A stretch of 64,000 bases of DNA from positions 1,922,001 through 1,986,000 of the forward strand of contig NZ_CP107575.1 in NCBI RefSeq assembly GCF_025854375.1, in the 5' to 3' direction. Position numbers and translations under genes: made by a program. The notes beneath the pieces are model-generated. The model did not search any database. It was not told the DNA's origin and was given only the letters and a program-made list of their open reading frames with translations. Shown in pieces: positions 18,053 through 27,039 of the stretch (positions are counted from its first letter, which is position 1; the number at the start of each line of letters is the position of its first letter). Origin of the DNA: Glutamicibacter sp. JL.03c (GTDB lineage Bacteria; Actinomycetota; Actinomycetes; Actinomycetales; Micrococcaceae).

Positions 18053-19012
18053 TCATTTTGCGCGCGGCATTTTCTGGCATCTAGGGCACCAATAGAGTTT
18101 TCTGGCCGCAATTTCGGCCATCGAAATTATTCCTGCGCAACGACGGCACCTCAATCCTTGGCGCTGGTATACGTAATATGCGTTATCTGGCCACAACGGC
18201 AGCCCTGGCTGCCGGTCTTCAGTGCGAGTAGTGATGATTTTTCCATCCCGGACTCCGTCTTCCATGACAGAGACAATATCCAACCAAAGTTGTCGAACTC
18301 TTCGCGCCGATAGTTGATTTGCAGGAAGTTCAGGCGAAACTCTATTGCGAAACAATGCCTCGGCACGGTAGATGTTGCCAACACCGCTGATCACATTCTG
18401 ATTCATTAATGCAACCCCAATGGCAGCCTTGGTACGGGACAGATTCATGCGGAACTGCTCGTACCCGGCTTCGACCGTGTCCGCAGCATCACCAAAGTCA
18501 GCCTTGGACTTCATGCCGTAAAAGACCTGCGCTGCGCTGGCTAGTGGATCTGGCCCTAACTTGCCCAGATGTATTTGCACCTGGCTGTAGTCCAGCACTT
18601 CGCAGGCGGTGGGGCCGCGCAAATCGGCCCAACCGTGTTCTGAGACTATGCGGGCGCGAACGGCACCAACTGGATCCGGGGGCCCTGCGTACAGTTCATG
18701 CTCTGCTTCAGCAGTTACTTCTCTTTCGCCGATCTTGCGCGGGGCCCCGATCGACGAGGCGCCAGAAAAATGCCGGTCTCCACCGAAGCTAAACGCCCCG
18801 TATAACCCAAGATGCACGCGGAGGTACAAATCGTTGGAGAACCGGCAAAAAAGTTGCTTGCCCTTCGCGAAGGACTGCTCAAGTTGCTGCCCATCAATAC
18901 GAGCAGCGCCGGCACTGAACCTTCCTTGCGGCGATGAAACCTGCACCCTTTGCCCGCCAAAGACATCGTCAATCTGGCGGGCCAAGCGGTGAAGGGAATG
19001 TCCTTCTGGCAC
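18053..19012 (-). CDS. nei: Fpg/Nei family DNA glycosylase (endonuclease VIII-like)
   Basis: Base-excision repair glycosylase/AP lyase for oxidised bases. 319 residues from a GTG start; the mature N-terminus PEGHS gives the catalytic Pro and Glu of the family. A helix-two-turn-helix region with NVISGVGNIYRAEALF (near residue 200) and the C-terminal zinc finger (CRRC ... CPRC, near residues 292-313) are present. N-terminal PEGHS-type proteins without the Fpg PELPE signature belong to actinobacterial Nei2-like enzymes. It starts 2 bases after the rpiB stop, so the two are co-transcribed. Confidence 0.9.
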   Translation of the reverse strand: MPEGHSLHRLARQIDDVFGGQRVQVSSPQGRFSAGAARIDGQQLEQSFAKGKQLFCRFSNDLYLRVHLGLYGAFSFGGDRHFSGASSIGAPRKIGEREVTAEAEHELYAGPPDPVGAVRARIVSEHGWADLRGPTACEVLDYSQVQIHLGKLGPDPLASAAQVFYGMKSKADFGDAADTVEAGYEQFRMNLSRTKAAIGVALMNQNVISGVGNIYRAEALFRNRVSPELPANQLSARRVRQLWLDIVSVMEDGVRDGKIITTRTEDRQPGLPLWPDNAYYVYQRQGLRCRRCAGIISMAEIAARKLYWCPRCQKMPRAK

Positions 19013-19014
19013 GA

Positions 19015-19488
19015 CTAGTCGATAACTTCGCCAGTGGTTTCGTAAGTTGCGATCTTCCCGATGCGGCGAGCGTGACGCTCTGCATCACTGAATGGTTCCG
19101 CCAGGAAGGCTTCGATAAGCTCCGCGGCTTCCTCAACCGAGTGCTGGCGACCACCCACGGCAATGACATTGGCATCGTTATGCTCACGAGCAAGCTTCGC
19201 AGTATTAAGGTTCCAAGCCAGTGCGGCACGAATGCCTTCGACCTTGTTGGCGGCAATCTGCTCGCCGTTACCCGATCCGCCGAGAACAATACCCAGCGAG
19301 TCCAGTCCTGCCCGCCGATCTTCAACTACAGCTTTGGCTGCATTGATGCAGAATGCAGGGTAGTCGTCTTCCGGATCGTAGGCCTGCGGACCATGGTTGA
19401 TCATTTCGTAGCCCTTGGCGGTCAAGTGCTTCACCAAGTAATCACTCAGTTCAAGTCCGGCATGGTCAGTGGCGATATGCACGCGCAT
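19015..19488 (-). CDS. rpiB: Ribose-5-phosphate isomerase B
   Basis: Interconverts ribose 5-phosphate and ribulose 5-phosphate in the pentose phosphate pathway. 157 residues, RpiB/LacAB family, with the N-terminal ATDHAG motif (Asp/His), the LGGSGNGEQIAANK loop and NVIAVGGR. The catalytic position that is Cys in E. coli RpiB is Ser/Gly here, as in mycobacterial RpiB. The remaining pentose phosphate genes lie at 50-58 kb. Confidence 0.93.
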   Translation of the reverse strand: MRVHIATDHAGLELSDYLVKHLTAKGYEMINHGPQAYDPEDDYPAFCINAAKAVVEDRRAGLDSLGIVLGGSGNGEQIAANKVEGIRAALAWNLNTAKLAREHNDANVIAVGGRQHSVEEAAELIEAFLAEPFSDAERHARRIGKIATYETTGEVID

Positions 19489-19774
19489 AATCTGTAGCCT
19501 CTTTTATCTGGGAGGGGTCAAATACTTCCTCATCTAGCTTAGCGATCTCAACTGACGCAGTTGCAATATAGCGCTGCGCTGGCTGAATTTTTACGCCTAA
19601 GTCCCGTGCGGTGGACCCAAAGTGCCTTGCTTTCGGCCGAAATCCAAAAATTGAGTAAATTGATCTCTGAGATGACTTGCTTTACACCCCGTTGCCAGTG
19701 ACACAATATACAAATATTCAATATCCGTTTCATAACTGCCACGGATGTAACCCTCATGAAGAACTGGAGACCCC

Positions 19775-22315
19775 ATGCCAGGAATGAACCTCACTCGCGC
19801 CGAGGCTTCGACTCGCGCCGAACTGCTCAACGTCGACAGCTATGAAGTGAATCTGGACCTTACTCGGGGCGAACGTGTCTTCTCGTCGAAGACTACGGTG
19901 CGTTTCAGCGCAACTGAGGGTTCTTCCACGTTTATTGATGCTGTAACTGATTCGGTCCGCTCCATCAATCTCAATGGCTTGGAACTTGATCCAGCAGAGG
20001 TCTCGGACGGCATTCGCATCCAGCTGCCGAATCTAGCCGCCCATAACGTCTTGACCATCGACGCCGACGCGCTCTACATGAACACTGGCGAAGGCCTTCA
20101 CAGGTTCGTAGACCCCGTCGATCAAGAGGTCTACCTATACACCCAGTTTGAAGTCGCTGACTGCCGCCGCATGTTCGCAGTGTTCGAACAGCCGGACCTC
20201 AAAGCTTCCTTCCAGTTCACAGTTACTGCGCCAAAATACTGGAACGTTATCTCCAACGCACCCACCCCAGAGCCGGAAGAACTCGGCGAGGCAGCGACGT
20301 GGGCCTTTGCCCCTACCCAGCGCATCTCCTGCTACATCACCGCGTTGATTGCAGGACCCTACCAAGTCGCTCGTGATTCGCTCGTGTCCTCCAGCGGCCG
20401 CACCGTCGAACTGGGCGTCTTTGCACGAGCATCCATGATGGAATACTTGGACGTCGACAACATCGTGACGATTACCCGCCAGGGATTCGAGTTCTATGAG
20501 AAGAACTTCGGTACTCCCTACCCATTCGAGAAGTACGACCAGCTCTTCGTTCCGGAATTTAATGCCGGCGCCATGGAGAACGCTGGCGCTGTGACATTCC
20601 TCGAAGAGTACGTGTTCCGTTCCCGTCCAACCGGTGCCATGGTCGAACGCCGCGCCATCACCATTCTGCACGAACTGGCACATATGTGGTTTGGCGATCT
20701 GGTGACGATGAAGTGGTGGAACGACCTGTGGCTGAATGAATCATTCGCTGAGTTCATGTCCACCCTGGCCGCAGCCCAGAACACCGAATTCACCAGCGCC
20801 TGGACAACCTTCAACACGCTGGAGAAAAACTGGGCCTACCGCCAAGACCAGCTGCCTTCGACGCACCCCATCGTTGCCCCGATCAATGATCTCGAAGACG
20901 TCGAGGTCAATTTCGACGGCATTACCTATGCCAAGGGCGCCAGCGTGCTCCGGCAGCTGGTTGCATTTGTTGGCCAGGAAGAATTCATGGCCGGCGTGCG
21001 CGAATACTTTGCCAAGCATTCATGGTCCAACACAGAGCTGCCGGACTTGCTCAATGAACTGGAGGCATCCAGCGGCCGTGATCTTAGCGATTGGGGCGCG
21101 CAGTGGCTTGAGACGTCCGGCGTTAATACCCTGACGGCAGACATCGACACGGACGCATCTGGAGCCATCACCTCATTCACCATCCGCCAGACAGCGATTG
21201 ATGAGTACCCGACGATTCGCCAGCATCGCCTTGCCGTAGGCTTCTACAGCCTTGATGAAGCAGGAGCGTTGAAGCGAGTGCACCGCGAAGAGCTGGATAT
21301 CTCGGGCGAGGCGACTGCAGTGGATGCCTTGTCAGGCCTGCAGCGCCCGGACCTCGTCTTGCTCAATGACGACGATCTGACCTATGCCAAGATCCGCCTG
21401 GATGAACTCTCCCTGGCAACCGCCACCGAGCACCTCAAGGACTTCGAGGAATCCCTGCCTCGGACTTTGGTTTGGTCGGCAGCCTGGGACTCCGTGCGCG
21501 ACGCCGAGGCACCAGCTCGCATCTACGTTCAGCTGCTGCTGAACAATATAGGCTACGAGGCCGATTCGACGGTCATCATGGTCCTTCTGCGTCAGCTCAA
21601 CACCTCGCTGGATAATTACGTTGCCTCCGAGCACAGCGCCGATCTGTCAGTTCAGGCAGCGGACCGGCTTTGGCAATTGGCCAACGAGGCGCAGGCCGGT
21701 TCCGACGCCCAGCTGCAGCTGGCGAAGGCCTTCGCGCATCGTTCACGCACCGCTGAACAGCTGGATCGCGTTCAGGCCCTCTTTGACGGAACGCAATCGC
21801 TGGATGGTTTGGCCATCGACACCGACCTCCGTTGGTCTTTGGCAATTGCGCTCAGCGCTGGCGGCCGTCTTTCAGATGAACAGATCGATGCCGTGTTGAT
21901 GAACGACGATACTGCCAAGGGCAAAGCCTCCTGGTACACCGCCCGCGCCTCGCGACCTACACCTGCCGCCAAGAACGAGGCCTTCGAAGCGGCCACGTCC
22001 GCCACCCTGTCCAATGACCAGCAAAGCGCAATCATTGCCGGATTCAACAATGTGCACGACGCATCGCTGATCTCGGATTACACCGAAAAGTACTTCGGGC
22101 TGCTGATCAAGTCGTGGGAGACTTTCTCCCACGAAATGGCAAAGCAGATTGTGCTCGGCTTCTACCCGAGCTCACAGGTCTCCCAACGGACCTTGGACCA
22201 GACCGAGGCATTCCTTGGATCACTCGGTGAGAAGCACCCCGCGCTTCGTCGCTTGTTGACCGAATCGGCCGCGGACGTCCGACGTGCGCTGGCAGCACGA
22301 CGTGCTGATGCCTAG
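19775..22315 (+). CDS. pepN: Aminopeptidase N (M1 metallopeptidase)
   Basis: Cytosolic zinc aminopeptidase of 846 residues. The GAMEN exopeptidase motif is near residue 266, the zinc site HELAHMWFGD near 302, with the third ligand in NESFAEF 19 residues later, and a C-terminal ERAP1-like helical domain follows. Actinobacterial PepN proteins of this type are about 850 residues. ATG at 19775 has GGAG six bases upstream. Monocistronic; divergent from rpiB-nei, with a hairpin after the stop. Confidence 0.95.
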   Translation: MPGMNLTRAEASTRAELLNVDSYEVNLDLTRGERVFSSKTTVRFSATEGSSTFIDAVTDSVRSINLNGLELDPAEVSDGIRIQLPNLAAHNVLTIDADALYMNTGEGLHRFVDPVDQEVYLYTQFEVADCRRMFAVFEQPDLKASFQFTVTAPKYWNVISNAPTPEPEELGEAATWAFAPTQRISCYITALIAGPYQVARDSLVSSSGRTVELGVFARASMMEYLDVDNIVTITRQGFEFYEKNFGTPYPFEKYDQLFVPEFNAGAMENAGAVTFLEEYVFRSRPTGAMVERRAITILHELAHMWFGDLVTMKWWNDLWLNESFAEFMSTLAAAQNTEFTSAWTTFNTLEKNWAYRQDQLPSTHPIVAPINDLEDVEVNFDGITYAKGASVLRQLVAFVGQEEFMAGVREYFAKHSWSNTELPDLLNELEASSGRDLSDWGAQWLETSGVNTLTADIDTDASGAITSFTIRQTAIDEYPTIRQHRLAVGFYSLDEAGALKRVHREELDISGEATAVDALSGLQRPDLVLLNDDDLTYAKIRLDELSLATATEHLKDFEESLPRTLVWSAAWDSVRDAEAPARIYVQLLLNNIGYEADSTVIMVLLRQLNTSLDNYVASEHSADLSVQAADRLWQLANEAQAGSDAQLQLAKAFAHRSRTAEQLDRVQALFDGTQSLDGLAIDTDLRWSLAIALSAGGRLSDEQIDAVLMNDDTAKGKASWYTARASRPTPAAKNEAFEAATSATLSNDQQSAIIAGFNNVHDASLISDYTEKYFGLLIKSWETFSHEMAKQIVLGFYPSSQVSQRTLDQTEAFLGSLGEKHPALRRLLTESAADVRRALAARRADA

Positions 22316-22346
22316 TCCAAGGCCATAGCCGGCACGGCGAACATTG

Positions 22347-22385
22347 GGGCGCACCCGTGAGCAGATCACTCTGCCGGGTGCGCCC
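22347..22385 (+). terminator. Hairpin after pepN
   Basis: Arms 22347-22357 and 22375-22385 give an 11-bp GC-rich stem, with extra GCAG/CTGC pairing inside the loop. No strong T-run follows. It lies between pepN and the osmC-like gene. Confidence 0.65.
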
Positions 22386-22414
22386 TAACGGTTTAAAGAT
22401 GCAAGAATAAGGCT

Positions 22415-22909
22415 ATGGATCTGTCACGGCATGAGTATCACATCAGTTTGGAGTGGACAGGCAACCGGGGCACGGGGACCGACAGCTACCGTGGTTACGG
22501 TCGGGACCACGTGGTGCGTTCCACTGGATTGCCGGATCTACCGGGCACCGCTGATCCCACCTTCCATGGCGACAAAGATCGCTGGAACCCGGAGCAGCTA
22601 TTGCTTGCGGCACTGAGCCAGTGCCATATGCTGTCCTATCTGCATTTGGCAGTGAACCACGGACTCACAGTAAACGGCTACCGCGATTCAGCCGATGGTC
22701 TGCTCCGGCTGAACCGCGACAATAGCGGAGAGTTCGTTCAGGTGGTTCTGCATCCTTCTGTAAGCTTGGCGGACGAAACCCAACGTGAGCTTGCCGACTC
22801 TCTTCATGCAGAGGCGAACAAGGTATGCTTCATCGCCAGATCCGTGAACTTCCCAGTCCTTCATGAACCAGTCCTTCCGAATCATTCCCGAGGAAACAAT
22901 AATGAGTGA
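22415..22909 (+). CDS. OsmC/Ohr family peroxiredoxin-like protein
   Basis: Thiol-dependent peroxidase fold, likely reducing organic hydroperoxides. The 164-residue protein has both redox cysteines of the family: SQCHMLSYL (near residue 69) and NKVCFIARSVNFPV (near 137). It belongs to the OsmC rather than the Ohr branch by the N-terminal half, but the substrate is not certain. Its TGA overlaps the start of the truncated haemoglobin gene by 8 bases, so the two are translationally coupled. Confidence 0.88.
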   Translation: MDLSRHEYHISLEWTGNRGTGTDSYRGYGRDHVVRSTGLPDLPGTADPTFHGDKDRWNPEQLLLAALSQCHMLSYLHLAVNHGLTVNGYRDSADGLLRLNRDNSGEFVQVVLHPSVSLADETQRELADSLHAEANKVCFIARSVNFPVLHEPVLPNHSRGNNNE

Positions 22910-23402
22910 ACACCCGCAGATCCCGCATAGCGTCAGGCAGGATCCGTTCAGCAAGCCTCTCGTCCTGGGCCCATCCAGCCAAGAATTCCTGGATCTTGCC
23001 AATGAGCCGGTCGATGCATCGCAGTACCCGGGGACGTTTTACCACGAGGTTGGCGGCCGTGAAGTCTTCGCGAAGCTGACTAAGAACTTTTATGATTCAG
23101 TCGCCGAGGACCAGGATTTTCGCGCCATGTACCCGGAAAAGGACCTTCACCCGGCACAAGTCAGGCTGCAATTATTTCTTGAGCAGTACTGGGGCGGACC
23201 AACTACCTATTCAGAGCATCGCGGCCACCCCAGGCTGCGGATGCGGCACGGCAACTTCACCGTGAATTCGCACTACCGCGACGTATGGCTTGGCCATATG
23301 AACAAGGCCATCGATCAGCTGGAGCTTCCACCGCTGCAGGCCGAAACCCTCAGGGATTATTTCGAGCGTGCGGCTCATTCCATGCTCAATACCCCGGATT
23401 AA
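22902..23402 (+). CDS. glbO: Truncated haemoglobin, group II (GlbO-like)
   Basis: Small haem protein for oxygen/NO/peroxide chemistry. From the ATG at 22902 (GAGGAAAC nine bases upstream) it has 166 residues. Group II features: FYDSVAEDQDF near the N-terminus, YWGGPTTYSE (CD1/E region), LRMRHGNF (proximal His in F8 region) and a conserved Trp in DVWLGHM (G8). The family in mycobacteria and Streptomyces is usually about 130 residues; here there is an N-terminal extension of about 35 residues. Coupled to the OsmC-family gene, suggesting a joint oxidant/NO role. Confidence 0.9.
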   Translation: MSEHPQIPHSVRQDPFSKPLVLGPSSQEFLDLANEPVDASQYPGTFYHEVGGREVFAKLTKNFYDSVAEDQDFRAMYPEKDLHPAQVRLQLFLEQYWGGPTTYSEHRGHPRLRMRHGNFTVNSHYRDVWLGHMNKAIDQLELPPLQAETLRDYFERAAHSMLNTPD

Positions 23403-23415
23403 GCGCCCCGTAAGG

Positions 23416-23451
23416 TGATTGGCTGGAACCTCAAGAGGTTTCAGCCAATCA
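23416..23451. terminator. Bidirectional hairpin between glbO and unknown gene
   Basis: Arms 23416-23431 and 23436-23451 pair over 16 bp with one G-T position and a 4-base loop. It sits between the convergent genes glbO and the 219-residue unknown and probably ends both transcripts. Confidence 0.75.
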
Positions 23452-23465
23452 GTTCTAAATGGTAC

Positions 23466-24125
23466 TCACCCAAGCAATGAGGACTGTCGCAAAAGAGCGT
23501 GGCCTCGGCCATTGCTTACCCTGTGCCAGGAACCCTGCTTAAGAATCCTGCTTTCGCCGTCATGGGACAGGAATCCGAGGGCATGCATGGCAAAAGCTGC
23601 ACCCATAGGTAGCCCCGGACTCTGATCGTCCATTGCCGAGGACCAAATACGTTGACGGATCTGAGTGATGACTGGTTTTCCAGGGTTTTCAGGCAAAGCC
23701 TGTGCCACCGCATCGATGCCAGTTTGTGCTGCCGATGACAACGCCTGGTCCGAAATAACTCCTGCTTCTTCCCATCCTGACATTGGGACAGAAATACCAG
23801 CCCAGCGTGCAGTAGCTTCTACTGGTGGCAGAGCGAATTCAACTGAGAACTCCCCCATGCGGGCTAAACGATCTTGAATCGACGACATCGAAAAGCTCGC
23901 ATTGACTTCTGCCGGCTGGGCCAGGCGATGCACCCTCATGCCCAGTATCGTGTATTGTCCTTGACCGAGTTCAGCAGGAACTAATACCGGTACGTAAACA
24001 GCTAGCGCGGTCCCCCTCGCAACAAAGAGTGCTGCATCATCTTCTATAGTTTTTGCCCGACTAATGAAGTTCACAAGATCACTTACGGAATTAGCATCGT
24101 CAAAAATCAATACATCGCTTGCCAT
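23466..24125 (-). CDS. Conserved unknown protein
   Basis: A 219-residue soluble protein (MASDVLIFDDANSVSDLV...). It contains a LAVYVPVLVPAELG segment and a Trp-containing AGISVPMSGWE motif, but no membrane segment or known catalytic motif. Proteins of this kind appear to be conserved in Micrococcaceae and relatives, without a known function. It is divergent from tesB, with 172 bases between. Confidence 0.7.
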   Translation of the reverse strand: MASDVLIFDDANSVSDLVNFISRAKTIEDDAALFVARGTALAVYVPVLVPAELGQGQYTILGMRVHRLAQPAEVNASFSMSSIQDRLARMGEFSVEFALPPVEATARWAGISVPMSGWEEAGVISDQALSSAAQTGIDAVAQALPENPGKPVITQIRQRIWSSAMDDQSPGLPMGAAFAMHALGFLSHDGESRILKQGSWHRVSNGRGHALLRQSSLLG

Positions 24126-24234
24126 GGACCAATGTTCTCACGCTCCGGCAATGTGACCTTGTGGAATTAGCTGATGGCGTGATGTTTGCTAGAAAAGTCG
24201 TATAGATTACCTATGAGCGGAGAAATCATTCGAC

Positions 24235-24256
24235 AATATTACTTTCAAGTAATATT
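24235..24256. promoter_or_regulatory. Perfect AT-rich palindrome upstream of tesB
   Basis: Two perfectly complementary 10-bp arms (AATATTACTT at 24235-24244 and AAGTAATATT at 24247-24256) around a TC centre, 42 bases before the tesB start. In a GC-rich genome this is a striking candidate operator, perhaps for a fatty-acid-responsive repressor. The regulator is not identifiable here. Confidence 0.6.
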
Positions 24257-24297
24257 TGTTTTGGTTCTACCCCACAGCACTTCAAGGAGTTTAAACC

Positions 24298-25188
24298 GTG
24301 ACCGGAGACCTTGGCACCACCCAGGTATTGCTTGATCTTCTAGCGCTAGACGGAGACAACGAGGCTCGTACCGACGAGGACGTTTTTGTTGGACAGACGC
24401 CTACGCAGAATCGCCATCGCGTATTCGGCGGCCAAGTACTGGCACAGTCGATCATGGCAGCGACGCGCACGGTCGATGAAGTACGTGTCGTGCACTCATT
24501 GCACGGCTATTTTTTGCGCCCCGGCGACCCGAACCAGAACATCACATTCGGCGTACAACGCCTCAGGGACGGTCGATCCTTCTCGGCACGCCGGGTTCAT
24601 GCCTACCAGAACGGCGAGCCAATCCTCTCGATGATCGCTTCCTTCCAGGAACCGTCGGAAGGACTGGAACATCATGATCCAATGCCTATCCAGGCCCCGG
24701 AGCCCGAGTCGCTTCCAACTACAGCGGATGTCGTCGGGCACTTGAATCATCCGGTCGCCAAGGAGTGGGCTTTCGAACGCCCCTTCGACGTTCGCCACGT
24801 GACTGAGCCAATCTATCTTGTCGGAGACAAAAACCAGGTAGCAGATAGCGCTGTTTGGCTCCGCACAACCTCGGCAATGCCAGACGATTTGGCGTTGCAT
24901 CGCGCTGCTTTGGCCTACGCCAGCGACTACGTCTTATTAGAGCCCATATTGCGTGCTCATGGCTTAGCTTGGGTGCATCCAGGACTGAGCATCGCCAGCC
25001 TAGATCACGCCATGTGGTGGCACCGGGACTTCAGGGTCGACGAGTGGCTGCTATACGTCCTCCACTCCCCTTCCGCGTCTTCAGCGCGCGGCTTGGGAAC
25101 AGGCCAGTTCTTCAATCGCGACGGACAGCTTGTGGCAACCGTCGCCCAAGAGGGCATGATTCGATTGCCAGAATTCGGCAAAAAATAG
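24298..25188 (+). CDS. tesB: Acyl-CoA thioesterase II
   Basis: Hydrolyses acyl-CoA to free fatty acid and CoA. The 296-residue protein has the double hot-dog fold of TesB: VFGGQVLAQS and the HSLHGYFLRPGD segment in the first half, and SLDHAMWWHR (catalytic Asp region) with GRG-type ARGLGTGQFF in the second. GTG start at 24298 with AAGGAG nine bases upstream. It converges on the MOSC fusion gene with 31 bases between. A palindrome upstream may be its operator. Confidence 0.93.
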   Translation: MTGDLGTTQVLLDLLALDGDNEARTDEDVFVGQTPTQNRHRVFGGQVLAQSIMAATRTVDEVRVVHSLHGYFLRPGDPNQNITFGVQRLRDGRSFSARRVHAYQNGEPILSMIASFQEPSEGLEHHDPMPIQAPEPESLPTTADVVGHLNHPVAKEWAFERPFDVRHVTEPIYLVGDKNQVADSAVWLRTTSAMPDDLALHRAALAYASDYVLLEPILRAHGLAWVHPGLSIASLDHAMWWHRDFRVDEWLLYVLHSPSASSARGLGTGQFFNRDGQLVATVAQEGMIRLPEFGKK

Positions 25189-25219
25189 TATCACCCGAAG
25201 ATTTTCCTGATATCACCGG

Positions 25220-26956
25220 CTAAATTTCTAGCTCGATGGGTTCCGCTGGAACAGATACGCATGTCAGTACCTGTCCAGCGGAAACCGAAGCACTGGGTTC
25301 CATCGGGTAGGTCACACTCCCCTTGAGCAGCCTGACAGAACACTGGCCACACGATCCGGCCCGGCAAAGGCTTGGCGCATCTACGCCTGCGGATTCGAGG
25401 GCCTCCAACAACACTCCATCTTCTGGCTTCCAAGTAAATTCAGTTCCAGAATCTCGGCAACTGACTTCTGCGGCAGGCAGATCCTTGAAAAGCTGCGCAA
25501 GGTCAGTTTGTGGAGAGGCGAACATCTCACTATGGATATTCTCGGGCGGTATTCCTAGCGCAGCGCACAAGTCATTCACTGACCGGGTGAATCCTTCAGG
25601 TCCGCAAATAACGACGCTGTCACAGGCCTCGACAACGCTGGCGATTTCTTCGCTAGTCGGACGCCTTATCGAACTGTCGTAATGATGGTGCCGTACTTTG
25701 GCGCTCAGTGGTTCCGAAACTTGCACCGCGCGATCGCTCAGTTGGCTCGGCAGGCCTCGTTCAACATGCAACATGCGAAGCTCTTCAACAAGCGAGGCAT
25801 TTTCGCAGTCGCGAAGCAATCCGAGCACCGGAGTGATTCCAATACCCGCGGTGACTAAAGCGGTTTTCCGACGCAGAACATTGGCTGCGGTAGTCGTGCC
25901 ATATGGTCCTGAAACCAGGAGCTCGTCCCCCGCGCGCAGCGTTGCCAGTCGTTGAGAGACAGAGCCCTGTACCCTCACTGCAATCTTCACTGCTCCGTTT
26001 GCCACGGAGGTAATCGTGTAGTTGCGCCACAAGGGATCAGCGAAATGAACGCGTAGGTATTTCCCGGCTTCGTCGTGCTCGCTAAACCAATTGAACGCAT
26101 CACTAAGGGTGAGTTCTACGATTTCTGAACCATGATGAACAGCATCCAGTACGGTGGCAAACCGCGGAGAACGTTTGGAGGGAACGAGATGCTTTTCCTC
26201 GGCGCTCATATCGCCAACCTCGATGGAGGACCCAACACTCAGCGTGCCAGAAGCAAGAACAGTGCCATAGATGCCGCAATGCAGGTGCCCAAAATGTGTT
26301 GCCAATAGTCGAGGTCCATTTGTATCAACCTCGGTGGTGTCCGGATTCACCGATGTGGCTGAGCACCGCTCGATGGATTTCGTGATGGCAATTTTCACGT
26401 CCCCTATCCGCAAGACTTTGCCAATCAAACCGAACTCGGCAAATGCCGGCAGCCCTTCAATAAGGATGTTGCCACGATACCGACGTGGGTCGAGGTCAAT
26501 CTTCCCTGCTTTGGAAAGTTGCTTGACCGTATTTGGATTGATCAGGGAAATCCCGGACAGCTGAGAATCAAACATGCCCCCTGGCGTTGAGACCACTTCA
26601 CGTCGGTGAGATCCTTGTGTTGGTAGATGCGAGGAAAGATATTCTCTCAACTCGATGCGTCCGTCCGGATGCGAAGAGTCGAAGGTCAGCGAATCATTCG
26701 AGGTCGCACCAGGAGCCGAAACAGTAATCATCGGTGGCTCTGACTTCACAGACCACTTTTGCAAGCTCTTGTCGTTCTTCAGGATAGTGAAGCCTAGGCA
26801 GCTGCTCCATTCACCGTCGGAGACGTCAACCGTGCCGTTGGAAAAAGCCACGCTTCGATCGCCAAGCAGTCCGCCGCCTTCGTGAACCGGCGCTGACTCG
26901 ATTGATTCTCCAGGCAAGCCTTTGACGGGGAAACGGAACAACTGATCGATTCTCAT
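25220..26956 (-). CDS. MOSC - flavin reductase - 2Fe-2S ferredoxin fusion protein
   Basis: A 578-residue protein with four parts. Residues 1-110 form the MOSC N-terminal barrel; about 115-245 the MOSC domain, with the conserved Cys198 (IERCSATSV) expected to bind molybdenum cofactor. About 265-490 is a phthalate-dioxygenase-reductase-type module with flavin motif RNYT (311-314), NAD motif AGIGITPV (370-377) and CGPEG (451-455). Residues 495-578 are a plant-type 2Fe-2S ferredoxin with C531-x4-C536-x2-C539 and C566. E. coli YcbX has MOSC_N-MOSC-Fer2 only; here the electron-donating reductase is built in. By analogy with YcbX/YiiM it may reduce N-hydroxylated compounds. It follows soxR by 83 bases, same strand. 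Confidence 0.88.
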   Translation of the reverse strand: MRIDQLFRFPVKGLPGESIESAPVHEGGGLLGDRSVAFSNGTVDVSDGEWSSCLGFTILKNDKSLQKWSVKSEPPMITVSAPGATSNDSLTFDSSHPDGRIELREYLSSHLPTQGSHRREVVSTPGGMFDSQLSGISLINPNTVKQLSKAGKIDLDPRRYRGNILIEGLPAFAEFGLIGKVLRIGDVKIAITKSIERCSATSVNPDTTEVDTNGPRLLATHFGHLHCGIYGTVLASGTLSVGSSIEVGDMSAEEKHLVPSKRSPRFATVLDAVHHGSEIVELTLSDAFNWFSEHDEAGKYLRVHFADPLWRNYTITSVANGAVKIAVRVQGSVSQRLATLRAGDELLVSGPYGTTTAANVLRRKTALVTAGIGITPVLGLLRDCENASLVEELRMLHVERGLPSQLSDRAVQVSEPLSAKVRHHHYDSSIRRPTSEEIASVVEACDSVVICGPEGFTRSVNDLCAALGIPPENIHSEMFASPQTDLAQLFKDLPAAEVSCRDSGTEFTWKPEDGVLLEALESAGVDAPSLCRAGSCGQCSVRLLKGSVTYPMEPSASVSAGQVLTCVSVPAEPIELEI

Positions 26957-27039
26957 GTTCCAAGTCTAGTTACGGATGTCTACCGCAAACGACAAGATGA
27001 ACGGCTAGGCCTGGATTCTTTCATAACTAATCACCAGGC

